Positions 13,601 through 28,600 of a DNA stretch of 64,000 nucleotides are shown piece after piece. This stretch comes from Zonotrichia leucophrys gambelii (taxonomy: Eukaryota; Chordata; Aves; Passeriformes; Passerellidae): NCBI RefSeq assembly GCF_028769735.1, contig NC_088172.1:64635075-64699074 (forward strand). The letters run 5' to 3'. Numbering within the stretch: the stretch's first letter is position 1; every line of letters begins with the position of its first letter. A model generated the notes under the pieces. That model saw only the letters and a program-made list of their open reading frames with translations, did not search any database and was not told the DNA's origin. The translations under genes were made by a program, and so were the position numbers.

Positions 13601-16600
13601 GTTTTTATTTTGGGAGTAGAATTGCAATGTTACTGAAGGTGGGAGTGGATGACTCCAGTGTTCACTCAAGTCTAGAACTGCTGTATAGCAGGAGCTGATA
13701 ATTAATATTAATTAAATATCTGGGTTGCAACTTATTTTTTACTATGGGAAGGTTAAAAAAATTCTTTGTTTTGCTTGCTTGTTTTAGCTTTTGCTCTCTT
13801 GCAGTACTGCATATTATGTTGTGATTATAAACACAAGTCAACTAAAACCTGAAAATATTTGGCAGCACCATCAGGTTTAGAAAACAGGGATAGTATTTCT
13901 CTGATATCACAAGCTTACATTAAATAATGAATTTAAAGTACTTGTCACTCTTGTATTTTCTTCATTGGTAGTGCTGCTCTGTCTCTAAAACATCATCTTT
14001 TACTAATGGTGAAATAGATTTCTTGGTCTAGGACGAAGATCTTCTCTGGCAGCGCTTTACTTGTGACTTGTGTGTTGCAAGTCGAAAATAGGAACTCTCT
14101 GCTTTTCCTCATGTCCTGCCTGCTTTGTGTTTAACCATGATTACTGAAAAAATTGGAGTTTTTCCCCCAGGCAGTTTGACTTGTGATTAGTGTGAAACAT
14201 TTTATTTTCAAGATAGAGATGGGAGGCAGTGGTAAATTGTCTGAAGGAAGGCACTGTTGGCATATCAGGACAGGTGACTTGAGGAAATGCTGGCTTGCAA
14301 GTGGAGGCTTATAAGGCATGTGATTCTTCATGTCTTCCTGAAAAACTGCTTTTACTAAACACTTATATATTTTTTCTGGGAGTTTAAGATCTCTTTTGTA
14401 CAGATAGATTGAACAAGTGGAGGCAGATTGGCATGACTGAGAGTGTTTGCAGTGCTGTCTCTGAAGAAGAAGCAAATGACATGGATGTTGAAGAAAGCTG
14501 TGGTAGTGCCATGCAAGTGATGCTACAATGTGTTCCTCCTCCCACATGAGAATTCTTAGTTTACCATGAAGTTTTAGTCACTCTTCAAGCTTTCACCTTA
14601 TGCCTACATACTGCAGATTGTGAGCCTTGTTGGGCCTTTGCTGTACTGTGCTCCATGATGTACAGGAGTATATTGTGTCTTCAGAAAAGCTGGGTTTGCT
14701 TAAAAGGCCTGTCTTATGTTACACTGATACCGGCCAACAAAGGTGTTTGGTTTATTTAAAAAACACCAAACAATCAAAAAAAAACCCCAGTAAAAACCCA
14801 GCACCCAACCATGACCTCCAGGTAAATCACATAGTAAGTCCAAAGTACTTTCCATACTGCTTTTGACTACTTAAGGGAGTCATAGTCATTAAAATCATTA
14901 AAATCATTACAATATTTTACTTGAAAATCGATACAAAGTTGAAATGCCAAGTGTAAAAATGCTATTACACCTATCTAAAGACTAATAGTTCTGAATTGAG
15001 AGGGAGGGGAAAACCTTTTAAAATTGTTTTGCTCTGATGATGAGCCAAGTAATGCTACACAAATTTTAGACAATAATCTTTTGTCTCCATTTTCTAGGTT
15101 GATAGAAATGCAGAACAGTGTGTATCTTCTCCATGTGTATTTTCATATATACCTATGTATAGGTTTAATGCTGAACATTTTGAATATGCTGTGTTTTCTG
15201 TTCAGGGGTTTTTAGGTGTAGAGGAGAGAGGGGGATTGAAAGATTTGTTTTAAATCCTTTAAAAATCAGACTGGCAATATTAAGTATGTTAAAGTAAGCA
15301 TTTGTGCGACATGGCTTTTTAAAATAATTTCAGGTTGTTGTGCCTTTCTTTGAGTTAGATGTGTAGTTTTATGGGTATTTAAAAGAATACTTCTTTTATC
15401 CCTAAACATTCATTTAAGATTAAGTTTAGATTTCTCTGTTTGAGAATTATTTTCTTAAATAACTCTGCAGTCAACAATCCAGTCCTAGAAGCTGAAATAG
15501 GAACCAATCTTGCAGTTAGTTCCCTCTCCTGGATATAATATTTTCAGTATTGAGATAAATGTCTCTTGAGGTGCCTTCCATTTTGAAAGTGATGGGTCTC
15601 TACAGAGTGTTTGGTTTATATCTCTGACTTACACTTAGGGTAGCAGAGCATTAACAGCTTGTTTGCCTTTTTACAGTGCTGGGTTTATTATCTAAGAAAG
15701 GAGGCCTGAAAGAGAACTCATCTGTCATTCAGTCTGGGTCTAACTCCTATACCTTTTATGGGTTCATTGTGTTATAGATACAACCAGATTAGGAGAAAAG
15801 TAGTCACTTAAAAGCTTTTGGATGCATTTTTCAGGATAGTATCTTGACCCTGAAACTGCAACATCGCAAGAAAGGTATTCTGTAGTTATACCTTTAACAG
15901 AAAGTTATGAACTTACTGAGATACCCAGTACTGAGGCATCCCTGTGGCAGTTCATGTCCTTTGTTCACAGGAGAGTTTTTGAGAGCAGGCCCTCTAAGCA
16001 GCAACACAGGAGCTTCTCCTGATAACGTTTTACAGCTTCACAAGAGGCAAAATCACCTGGCTCCTGTAGTGAGTGCTCTGGATTGTGGATTGAACCCTAA
16101 CCCTGCAGTGAAGTCAGAAGCACTGAGAGATTGTCTGGACTATTTCATTAATTCAGTAGTGGATTTATGAGAATGTATGATAAGTTTTATGGCTGTTTCC
16201 TAATTTTTTTTAATAGAAGAAACTTGCACAGAAACCAAACTAGCTTTCAGTTCATAGAATTTTAACTGCAGTTGTGTTTTGATTGTAAGTTTATTTACCT
16301 AAGTTTCATGGTCTGTTAGCAAGGTCTATTTTGTATGAAATAACATTTTTTGTACTGTTTTACTACTGGCTTTCATCAAGTATTTGACTTTCTGCTTTGT
16401 GCATGATTTAATTTATTATTTCATTATTTTCAGTGTTCTCATACTATTGAGACCAAATCCACAGTATGTTTGGGGATTAATGTATTTTTTTTGCTTGCAA
16501 CCAACTGAATACTATTCATAAACATCTTATTGGAAGTATACATTGGATGAAGTTAGTTTATCTGAAATTGTTTGAAGTTCTTCTGCATTTTTTGATATTT

Positions 16601-19600
16601 ACAAAACATTTTTAGGGAAACAGCTCTAGAAATTCTTATAGTACAGGTCCTGCATAACAGACAAAAATATTGTGCTTCCATTCTCATGTGCAGTTGGCTA
16701 TGCGTACTTCTAAGTTTCATTCCTGATTGTTCCTCCTTGTTGTGTAGTTTTGTCTGCTGCACCTGACTCTTTTAGTAGTGTGCAGCACCACCCCAGTGAT
16801 TGAGCTCAGAAATAGTTATGAATCTCTGATCAGTTGTGCTTGATAGAATGCTTGGACAGTTTTCTTGTTTTTAGAAGTTTCCTTACCATAAAGTAACACT
16901 TTGAAGTTAATTTGGTGTTGGTGTCTCTGCAGCCCAGGCTTTTAGCCTTGTATGATTAGGTGATGAGGGGCAGTGTCAGCCCATCCTGACCCTTGAGCTT
17001 AGCTGTAGCATCATACAGGGGTTCTGCTGAATGGGTGGTGGCCTTGCTTGTTTGCTGGGAGCCTGTGTGTGAGCAGAGTGCTCCTTCTCTTCCTGCAGAG
17101 ATACACCACCAGTATGGACTTCGTGCGGAAATTCGAACGCCAGTGTGGCTCCCAGGCCAGCGTGAAGCGCTTGAGAGCTCATCCCTCTTACCACAGCTTT
17201 AACAACAAATGGAATCTGCCTGTCTATTTTCAAATAAGGTTGGCATGCATTTTTTTGTTCACTCTTAAGGTCACACCTCCCCATTGTTCAAAGTCTCACT
17301 TGTCAACAAATCGTATGCAAATCAAATTAAGAATTTAATTATGTCAAGTAACTTTTATATATCTTTCAACAATTCAGCAAAACATCACATAACTACTCTT
17401 CAGTATGTACTGTGTTGTTACACCAGATTTGATAAGCTACTCATAAGACTTTCAGGAACAGATCTAAATAAATCTTGAATTCTTGTTTCAAATTATTTTT
17501 CTCCAGTATCCCTGAAACTAAGCTGTATGTTAAATGCTACTTATGCAAAGCCAGAGGAATACTTACTGTGAATAAAGAAATCTTTTTTCTTAGATGTATA
17601 GAACTAAAGGACTTGAGAACTTTCAGCTTTTCCAGACCTAGCCATGTTTCTGACATTCTTTATGTCTCACAGGATGTACTCCTTAAATTGTATCATTGCC
17701 TTCCCAAAGATTGTCCTCCTAGTCCCTGTTCCTGAATAGCTGAGTAGTAACTTCTGGAATATTTTAGTAGCAGGTCTGATGTATCTATAATGTTTTCTTT
17801 TACAGACCTTGCAGCTAGAAAAGAACAGAGTGAGCCAAGAAGGCCCTTTTTCAATTCTAGTAATGTTAGAATTTTAATGAACAAAATAGAATATAAAACT
17901 GTATTTTTAGAAAGGGTAGTCTGCATGTCTGGTTGTAGGTCTGGAGAGCAACCCTCCAGGCAAGGAACAGAACCATTGATGAAGTCTGCTGTGACCCAGC
18001 TGTGCCATGTGTAATCTGTCTTGGTCCAAAGCCTTCTGAGAGCCTCTTTAAAAAAACCCAAACAAACAAAAAGTGGAATTTCCAAAAGAGGGGGGGAGAG
18101 AAATTGATGTTTATTTTTAACCTCTGTGACTTTAGTGACCTTTTTATTGCACAATTCTCTAATTGGCAATAACACTACCACAGTCACATTTATACAGTTT
18201 CTTTAATCCAGGGGAAATCTACACTTGTGCTGAAAAATTTCATCTAGGAATCTTATGAGTGATAGAATTAATATAAGTGACAAGAACATGGAACTGGGAG
18301 CTGAGTCTTAATATTTTGGTGGTTCGTGGTGTTTTGTAAAACTGTAGTCACAACATCTGATACCCTGATTTCTTCTTTTGCTTGCACATCTCTTCCTGCA
18401 GTTGTGTAGTGAACTGATAAGGACCTGTTACTCAGAAAAAAAATGACTGATTTTCAACTCCAGTCAATTTCCCCAAACCACTTAACTGTACAAATATTCA
18501 TGCTGGCCAAAGGGAAGGGGCTGGAGTATTCACTACATAGTGGTGCACAGACTGAAAGTGTCTGTGGAGCTGCAGCCATTATGAACCTTTTAACAGATAT
18601 GTATCATTAATTGCCCTTTTTGTTTCAAGTCCAACTTTTCCAGTAGGAGGCCAATTGATCAAACTTTGATAATCTTGCTCATAAAATTGAAATGAAGCTT
18701 CAGCATATTTCTCTTCAAAAATGTTTGCCATTAGGTATTCTGAGCTTTGATTGATTAAAACACTTTTAAATATAATTTTCCTTTAATCCAAGATTACTGT
18801 AAGACTAAATAGTGTACTATTTTGATAAATGTTTGGATAACAGCAGCTGATTCATCTTAAATGATAGTGTGCCATTATATTGGAATCTAACTTTGGAAGT
18901 ACCCATGAACTCTTCAGTGCATAATTGTGAAAATAATACAACATGTTAATTATATATATCATGAAAGCTTTCTCTTGATGTGTGTTAATATCCTTTAAGT
19001 CATACAAGATTTTGATTGAACTGTTATCTCACACTTCAGCGTTTATAGTTAAGATTGTTTGGTGTTTTCTTTTTTCAATTACAGAAATTCCCCAGAAAAA
19101 TCAGCCATTACTAAAGCCTTTAGAAATGATCCTTTGAGGAACAGATGGATGTTCAGGCATTTCTTCTGTAGCAGTGCTGGCAAAACAGCACCAGTAACTC
19201 TTTCCTTGTTTCATTCTTTCAGTTCTGTCAATACAGCTGATTGTGCCCTACACTGGGGAAATGATTTCCTATGTAAGACATACTCAGCAAAAATTACATT
19301 GTCATTAAAAACCTTATTCTGTTCTCTAATCCTTTTCACCAAAAGACTTAAAGACACTGCTCTGTTGATGGAAGCAGGGCATAGGCAGAACTGAGGCTTT
19401 GAAGCCATTTCACAACCGTGTTTAGTTGCTAAACATTCATCCTACTCCATTGGGAGTTTGAGCAAAAAAACTAGGTGGGCTCCTGTCCTGATCTGGAAAT
19501 GATAGCTAAGAGAACTTTAGGAGAAACCCTACAGGTTTGTAATTACTAAGTTTGATAGAAAGACTTACAGAGTTACTATGATGCACATAAAAGCAAAAAA

Positions 19601-22600
19601 AGAGGAAATCACTGACAACAGAACTTTTTACAGGGAAGCTTAAAATGATGCAAGTGTGGAAAAGTATCACAGGTTTTAATAACTTCTGCTGTTATACCTA
19701 AAAAAATTTTGGAGATGTCATTTTGGTTTGGGGTTTTTTTTTTGCTTTGAATGGTGAATTTTTTTAAAAAGGGTATTTTAAAAGAGGAATTAAACAAAAC
19801 AAAAAAAATACCCAAAAACCAAAAACCACCAAAAACAGGTGTCCTTGAGGAACTATTGATTTTTATTAGGTACAGAATTGTTTGCAGAACCTTATGTTAC
19901 TGCTCATTAACAAACATGTAGAAATCTGGAGCTCCAGTATCATGTGACATACCTGAAGGTTAAAGAAGGTCAGTTTGATTGATTGCTTATAGTTTAAAAA
20001 CTGTAACAAAACAAAAAATTTCCCTCCTCAAAAAGCTGAGGACTTGTCACTCTGTGAGCTGTCATTTTGATGATAGTTGTGGTTTGCAACCACTTTAATA
20101 ATATCCTAAAGTATAAGCTTTGTAGGTGCCTGTAAAATGTCAAAGGTTCTCTTTCAAGTGTTTGAATGCGGGTATTAAGTTGGGCAAAAATAACGCCAGG
20201 TTTAAAGTCTGTGTATGTCCATTGATAGCACATAGAAATAATACTGAAGTAAACATTGAAAAATGTTTAGGCATCAATTTAGGCAATGTATTGTGATAGT
20301 CAAATTTTTTCTTTCTCATAGATTCAGAGAAATAGCAGGGGCCTTAGAAGAAGCACTTTCAGATACACTAGAGGAAGCACCAGGTAAACTTTTTGTGCAA
20401 AAAATCCGTATTGTAAAGGAATCACTTGTGTAAATAGCAGTGGTCACTGTGTCTCTTGAGTATTCAGTAACATGTATCTCGTGGTTCACATGAGCTTCCT
20501 TATTTCTGATTGGCTGTTCAAACAGCATAAAACATTGTTGCAGAGATGGCAATGTGAGAATTCTGGTCAGTGATGACTTTGCTTACTAAAAACCCCTCCT
20601 TAGCAGCTGGCATTGACATACTTATGGAAGCATCCCTCAGTGCAAGAAGTTGTTAGCATTTGACATCTTCTAAATGACAACCAAAAGGCTGTGCTGTGTT
20701 ATTGGGGCATATTTTTCTTAATGTTGTAGCAATGTATAGCACTGTGTAAAAATGGCTGTCTGTTGGCAGCATTTAGGCTTGCTGTCATTCATAGTGTTGG
20801 TGTCTGCTCCAAAAATACACATTGATTTATGAGGAGGTATACACAAGAGGAATAACCTGATGCATGCATTAGAAGCATATTGTAATCAGAAGAACTAATT
20901 TCAGCTAACAGAATGAATACTTATGAAGACGGGATCTACAGACACCTAAATGTTGTTATGTGTGTATCCACACATGCCCTCTGAAGCAAACCAGGAGAAA
21001 AAAATCCTGATTGAGACAAAATATGTATAAATCTTACCACTTCAGTGTGTAGGCCTGGAACTTGCAGACACATTCCTTGTCCTTCTAATTGTATTCTCTA
21101 AAATGCTAAAACTACGTAAAATGCTTTAAATGTAAAACTGTGTAAACTGCTTAAAAAGTATTTTGTTTAAATATGGACATTTGTACAGTATTTAAAATAA
21201 ATATTTATAGCAAATATCTCATGTAACTGGGAGAGGAGCAATAGTTTAGTGGAAAGGGAGTATTATGTTACGGCTGGCAGGAGTATCTAATGTAACTTCT
21301 TCAAAAGACTGCCAAAAATTATTTTGGAAATGTTATTTCCTGAAGTGGATTATTTGGCCAAGCTGTTTCTGCTTTTATTGCAGGCAAATTCCCATTTCTT
21401 GCTTTGGCCTGCACAACTACAGCAAGACTTTGGTGGAATTTGAAATCTAAAGCATTGAGGAGATAGTTTTTTAAGAGTTTATTTCAGGAAATGCTTAATG
21501 CATTTCTATTTGATGATTGTATCATTTAGGAAAGATCTTGGGTAATGCAGTTACACTGATGTTGCATCTTTTAAAAACATGCTTAGGAACTTGACCTTTG
21601 TTGCCTGATCGTTTCTAGCTGGGAGCTCCTTCTGTCTCTTGGCCACCCACATGGTGTGGGCGAGTCTGGTGAAGTGCTGGTCGGATCAGATGTTTGTGCC
21701 GCTGTTAGCGCACCGCCTGTGGAAGCTCAGCCTGCAGATCTTGGCTCGCTACTCCGTGTTCATCAGCGAGGTGAGAGAGCCGCCTGCTGTGAGGGGCTGG
21801 TGGTGGGCTGTGTCCCAAGAAAGGGACTCTTTGAAGCAAAATATGTGACCTCTTTTTAAGAGTTTTGTGAATTTAGTGGTTTTTAACTTTCAAGCAGTTC
21901 ATGATTTTGACTTATAAAAAGTATCACTGCAAAGTGCATGATTAGTCACAAGTATCAGTACTGTTGCAGTGCTGCTGTCTGCTGCTTTGGTGGTTGCCAG
22001 AGCTGTACTTCATACTGCTTAATTCTGTCTCTGCCACTGAAACAAGAAGCCAAAATCCTAGTTCTCTTCTGTTTGTGTGTTGTTGATTGAGTGAAGTTGT
22101 GAAACAGAGCCAGGTATTGTAAATTAAAGGCGACTTCGACAAAGGAGAGAGAGAGTGATGCATCTGACTTTATCATCAGAAGGCTAATGAATTACTTTAT
22201 TATACTATACTATGTATAGTATACCTAAACTGAATCTGCCATGCACTCACTCTTGCTCACAACTGCACAGAACTGCACTCATCTCTTATTCTCTCATGAC
22301 TGTCCCGTGATAGTCCAACACACACACACTTCTTGGCCCTGATAGGCCAAGGGAACAAAACATCCTCACTTTGGGTAAACAATCTCTACATTGCATTCTA
22401 CTTTAGCACAACACAGGCACAGCAAGCAAGATAAGAATTGTGTTTGCCTTCTTCTCCGCTTGTCTCACAGCTTCTTTCTGTTCAGGGTGCTTGTGAATAT
22501 CACAGCCAGGAAAAAAATAACCCTGCAAATAAGAAGGAGTGATATAATCTGGATCAGTTTTTTAGTATTGAGAATGCAAAGCCAAAGTTTCCTGGGCAGC

Positions 22601-25600
22601 TGACTCAGCATCAATGATTGCTGCTTTTGAGCAGAGAAAATGTGCTTTGCTCTTGTACTGCCTGCTCCCAGCTGTACAAGTGAGCCCGTTTCTTGTGCCA
22701 TAGAGAGACAGTACAATAGAATAACTGGGATTTGAAGGGATTTCTGGAAGTCATTTGGTTCCAATTCCTATTCAAAATAGGACCAGCTTATATGAGATTG
22801 TGCAGAGCATCTTAAGTTGAATTTTGGGTATTTCCAAAGGTGGATATATTTTGAGTATATCCAAAGATTGCACTCTTTCCTGGGAACCCTGGTCCAATGA
22901 TTGATTGCTTTTTCCTCCTATGTTGTCAGAATTTCTCTTAGCGCAGTACATATCCATTGCCTATTACTCTCTCACTGTACCTCATGGAAAAATCTGGTTC
23001 TGTCTTCTCTGTACATGCCCCTTCAGTAGCTGAAGGCAGCAGTAAGATCTCCATTTGTAATTTCTTTTGTGAGTCAGTGACTTAGTTCTCTCAGCTAAAT
23101 CAGCTCATGCAAAGTACTGATAAGTACCAGAGTTAAACCAGAGTAGTCAGGGGAAGCACTTGCCTGACAGCAGAGAGCTTGAGGAGGTGGGAGGAAGGAG
23201 CTGTTTGACAGCAGGACTGGACTGCCCTCTCTTAACCTTAGACAAATTTGTACTAAATCACCCAACTTTCTAGTGTACTCAAATTTTTTTAACATTTACT
23301 TTTTGAATATTTTAGTAATAGTATTTGGTAATATCCCTTGAAAGTATGGCATTCTAATGCTGAAGGCTTACAAGTCTTTTATGTACTGTTTCAGTTTGTC
23401 CAGCTTTAACTGCCTTCACTATTGCTAGGGTTCACACTTCAATTTGATGTTTCAGGTTTCTGTAAGGCCCATTTCCAGTGAAAATACAAAGGAGAGCAAA
23501 AAACCTGTGCCAGTTGGTAAAAAGGAATCTTCTTTAAGCCTCAACCCCAGTGAGGACCAAGGAAATGGATCTTCTCCAGAAAGCGTGCCATTGTCGTCTA
23601 TATCTAGTACTCAGCTGATATACGTTGCTGCAGATCTGGACAAACTGCAGGATCGGGTTTGTGCTTTTGACTTTACTTAGAAAGAATCTTCATAATTTGG
23701 CATCTTGTAAGAGCATTAAATTGGTTAAAATAATGTACGATAATTATTTCTTAATCTTAAATGCCAAAACTTGGGGTGTCTGATACCTGAAATTCGTGGT
23801 CTACTCTGTGCTTATTTGGAATGGCAGATTACAGGCAAACCACTTCAGGTATTTAAATTCTTTTTATCAGTAGCTGCTGGGCTTAATTCCTAAAATAATA
23901 TTTTTCTGAAGTTTTTTGGTGTGAAGTGTCGCTCTGCCAATCTTACCTTTTCTAGTGAAGTCTCTGTTGCAGCTTGGAGTGTGGTGCAACATTCAGCTTT
24001 AATGTGTTTAAGTGTTTGCTGGTTTTAGTCTTTGAGGTTGGAAAAGATTTTATCATCATGATTATACTTGATTAATGATCCAGAATCTTGAGGAGAGATG
24101 TATGTTGTTGTCTCCCAGTAGGAATGATTCCTATGTATTTATTTTCAGTAAGGGTGAATTTTCTGTAGTTTGTGAAGTTGTAAATTGCAGGAGGTTTTGT
24201 TAGTTCTAAATTATTTCCTCTGAGTACAATAATAAGGTAAAGGATTTAGTGTGTAAGCCTGAATTCCTGTGCATATTGTAAAGTTTAGTATTGATTGTAC
24301 AGAGATGCAGTAAAACCGTAGAAATTGAGGATGTTTTGTGATGCAATTCAAACTCACAGGACAGAGGAAAAGAAATTAAAATTTTTATAACGTGACTATA
24401 TCTCTCTTGATTTTGGGATTTTTTTTTCAGATTCCTGACATCTTAGACATGATTAAACCAAAGCTTGAAATGATTGGCTTCAAGAATATGTCTTGCATTG
24501 CAGGTAAAGCTGAGAGGCTCCTTCTCCTTTCTCCCAAATCCCCTCTGCCAAAAAAATGAAATCAACTTTTACAGTTTCATTATTTAGGGTGAAAATACTT
24601 AATGAAATTTGCCTTCTGTTTAAATTGTTAAATAGAAACAATCTTGAACAGATCTGTTGAGTCTAGAAATTGCTTAACAATTAAAATTGAGTGAGACTAA
24701 AGTGCTTTTAGGATTTTTCTCCAGAAAGTGAGGACTTTATCCTAGAAGATTCATATAATTAAACTTTTGAAATAATTGGGGAAGAACACAAAAGGAGAGG
24801 CTTTCCATTATCCAGTGGAAACTAAAATATTTTTCTAAAATGACTGTTCTCTCTTAGGCCTGATGGGTCATTTGAGGCAGAGGGTTATCAAAGTATCATA
24901 GTTAAATATCTTAACTTCAGAGAGTAGAAGCAATTCAGTATTTTATTCTCCTTTTTTCTTTCTGGGTTTTTGGTTTGGGTTAGTTTGGTTTTTGGCTTTG
25001 TCTCTTTGGTTCATTTGTTTGGGTTTTTTTTTTTTTGTCTGATCATTCTTTATGTGAAATATGGAGTTTGATTTTAATTTAATAGTTAAAGCTAGACATG
25101 CATGAGTGAACTAGTCCCTGTCTGCAGGAAGAGCCAGAAGTTTTGCATCCTGAATTCTACTGATATCTCTAAATCAGAACTACTGGTAGATGTCCAAGTC
25201 TGTTAGAGATGTAGGAGCTTGTGCACATCCCCTGCTCAGTAGATGGTCTGTAACCTATCACAGCTTTGAGTTGAACATACTCCAGTAATTCCGTAGGGAA
25301 TTTGGAGAGAATTTCACACAGTTTCTTTGGAAGGTCGGAGCCTTTTGATTCAAGCCCTTGCCTCATTGGTAATACTGGAAAAACTTGGAACCTGAAGAAT
25401 GTCACTTTGCTCCTGTTGTCTTTCCTTGCCTCTGTCTGTGTTTGTGGCTGAGGAATGGTTGGTATTACTGGCAGTGTTTTATAAGTGGCTGGTGTGTATT
25501 TATTTGGTAAGCATATCCTGTACTTGACACCAGACAGTGAGTGGGATTAGGAAGCTGAGGGGATTCACATAACTTGTGTTGTGTTTGGGCAGGGTAGCTC

Positions 25601-28600
25601 AGTTTAAACTTCAGCATTTTTACTTTAATAGGAGCCTTGGAAGATTCAAAGACTTCTCTCTCAGCCTGTGTGCCTACCTTGAATAACAGGATCATCCAGG
25701 ATCTCAGTGAGTCCTCCTTTGCATACCTGAAGAGTGCACTGGAAGTTCCAAGATTATATAGGAGAACCAACAAGGTCAGTACTGCTTGCAAATGAAAAAA
25801 TAAATCTCAGAAGGGCTTGTGCTGAGATTATTGAGTTCTTTGAGCCTGTCCATATCTGCTTGATGACAGTGTCTTCAGCCTAGTGAAGTATGGTACAAAG
25901 CTGTAGGTATTTTAACAAAAGTGTAATAGTCTGTTTTGGGCACTGAGTCTGCTCAGCTTTGTCTGGAGTCAGTAAGAGCAGAAAGAGCATTCAGGATCAC
26001 ACCCTGGTAATAGGAATGGCTGGCACATGCATCTCTGAAAGAGCTTTGGGCATTTTGAATCTTGTTCTGTATTATATTGAATAATTTTGTGATGGTGTCT
26101 TCCATGTGTATAAGGATCTCTTTGTTGACTTGTCCTGAATGGTTTATGTATCTCTTTGCTTTAGGTACAAGATTAGCATTTTTTACATGTGCTAGAATTG
26201 GGTGTTGGTGCTTTGAGTAAGTAAATGACTGGTTCCTTCTTCCCCATCTTGTTTCCCTGTCATCTGCCAGGAGGTGCCAACTAAAGCCTCACCTTATGTT
26301 GACAGTGCTCTTAAGCCCTTGTACCGACTGCAGAATGACTACAGAGACACCTTGAAGCAGCCCATGATTCATCACTGGTTGGAAGGGGCTCTCTCTGAAA
26401 GCACACAGAAGTAAGAAAAACATACAGAACATTACTTGCCTTAGTTAAAAACTCTAATGTCTATGGAACAGGCACAGGAAAAAACCAAAATGCTATGAAT
26501 TAACACAACTGTAAAGAAAATCAAAATGCAGCACTCTTTGGGTGGGATATATTTCCTTTGATTTGCTCTCATATTGCATGTTCAGCAGATGAAAAGCTGG
26601 GCAGGGAATCCAAAAACCTGATTCCTGCTCAGATCTGTGCAAACCATGATGAGGTGGATAGGATGTTTGAAAATTTGGTTAGGTCTGGGAATGCAGCAGT
26701 GAACTAAAGATGTGCAGAATTGATGTAAGACCTTAAATTCATTGCTTTCAGTGAAAGTTACTAACCTTGTTACTTTCAGTGAATAGTGTTGAATTTTCAA
26801 GAACTTGAGTTCTACTGTCCTTTGTCTTCTTTAATGTATGCTATGATTATCCAATTTTTTTAGTGATTTAAAAAAAAAGCTTTTGGCTTTTTAAACTGCT
26901 GAAGAGCTAGTTGTTCACAATTTTAATAAGGCAGTCATAAAGTAATACTTTCTTTAGCAGATCTTCTGTTTCCTAGTTAGCATCTTGAGGGCTTTTGAAC
27001 ATGTGTAGTAGTTGTACATATGCATTAGGTTCCTTAGTGGCTTTTTTTTTTCCATCAGTCTAGCTGTATTTTAAATTCTTACTGCTGTATTTTAAATTTT
27101 TACTGAGCAGGGATTTTGCATTTTGTGTGTTCTGCCAGTTAAAGCATGTAACATGAGACAGCAATACTTGTTTTTGTTTGAAAGTTCTGCCAGAAAATTT
27201 CACAGGACACCTCCTACTTTTTGTGTTGTCAACAATTTACTCTTTGTGTTAGCTATATTTTTTTTATCTCTAACCTTGCCTAAAACTAAAAAGTCACCTT
27301 AGCCTATTTGGATGGTTTTTTTTTTTCCTTTTCCCATATTTATAGCTATGCTTTGGTTGGTTCTCTTTGACCTTTCTGACCATAGATGATAACATCAGAA
27401 GAATCCATGCAGGTTAAAGTATAATGTGTGCTTTCTGTCTGCCCTTACATGGTTTTTCCCAATAATTCTTTGCATATTATATTGTCTGTTGGCTGCTGCT
27501 GAGCATAGATTGATTTTTTTTTTCCCCCTGAGATTTAACCACACAGTAATACTGAGGTTTTAAACCACAGTCAGAACAGGAATTTTTTCTTATCCATTGC
27601 TTCCTTATGCCTCCCTGCTCTTCCTCTTCTGGTACCTTTCAGAATAGACATAAAATTGTAAGACAATTTTACACTTTCACCAACCATCCTTAAAATTTTT
27701 CTTAAGTATTTTGGACAGGGCTAAGCTTAGGTTGATCTTGACTGCACTGGCCATTGTCATTTTGCACAAAACCTCTTTTTTCAAGCTTGGTGTCTTTTTA
27801 CCAGTTTTTAGTGCATGGAAAAAACCTTATTGTTATTTGTTAAGTAACATTGCTGAAGAACTGCAAAGATTCTTGGAATCTCAATCCACTCAAGGTTATT
27901 GAGCTAAAATATCTTGGGGTGAATTCTTGTTGGCCTGTCTCTTTTATCTGTGTGCCTGGTTAGTCTTGCTTTTAAAGCTTAGGTAAATCTGGTGACACCA
28001 TGCAGAGTAGCTGTTACATAGTTCCTTGGACCCATCCAGAGCTTTTCTGCCCCCCAAAAAGCAGTTCTTCACTTTCCAAAACTTAGGTTAAACATGATGG
28101 CAGTGGTTAATCACCAGTAAGACTGGCAGGTTCATTTCTTAATTCCTTAGAATTTTCTGTCAAATTCTGTTTGCATGTTTACTATTTTCATAATTTTGTT
28201 TTAAAATATCCTCATTGGCAAGCGACAAGTCAAAGAAACTGAATTTCTTACACGGAGGAGTATTGTAGTTTATTTATTGAGAATACAAATGCAAATAATT
28301 TCTTGCTGTCATAATTCATTCTTATATATTCACATCCAAATGAAAAAACAGAAAAGAGCATAAACTAGTTAAAAATCACTGGGGACTAAATTTGCTTAAA
28401 TGGCAGAAGGATTTAGGAGTACAACAGAAGTAGGAATTAATCATCAGTGAGTGGGACTAGGAAATACCAAGATATGAGAAGAGGACACGACTGACTTTTA
28501 CTGGAATACTTTTACTTTTCATAGAATGCTGTCATGAAACAAGTTTCCATGGCATTGGCGAGCACTTTTTCTTTAGCCATCCTTATCTAATTACTTTTTT

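Larger units (their letters stand above)
5151..20321. other. COG2 introns 2-10, no further genes
   Basis: AT-rich intronic DNA between exons 2 and 11 (except those exons). I see homopolymer T and A runs at splice acceptors and no recognisable nested gene or RNA. An 87-codon open frame at 15907-16170 in intron 9 is unexplained. Confidence 0.5.

Noticed and set aside
14131..14547. 138-codon minus-strand open frame in COG2 intron 9
   Set aside because: Composition looks like translated intron (His/Leu/Ser/Gln-rich) and no family is recognised.
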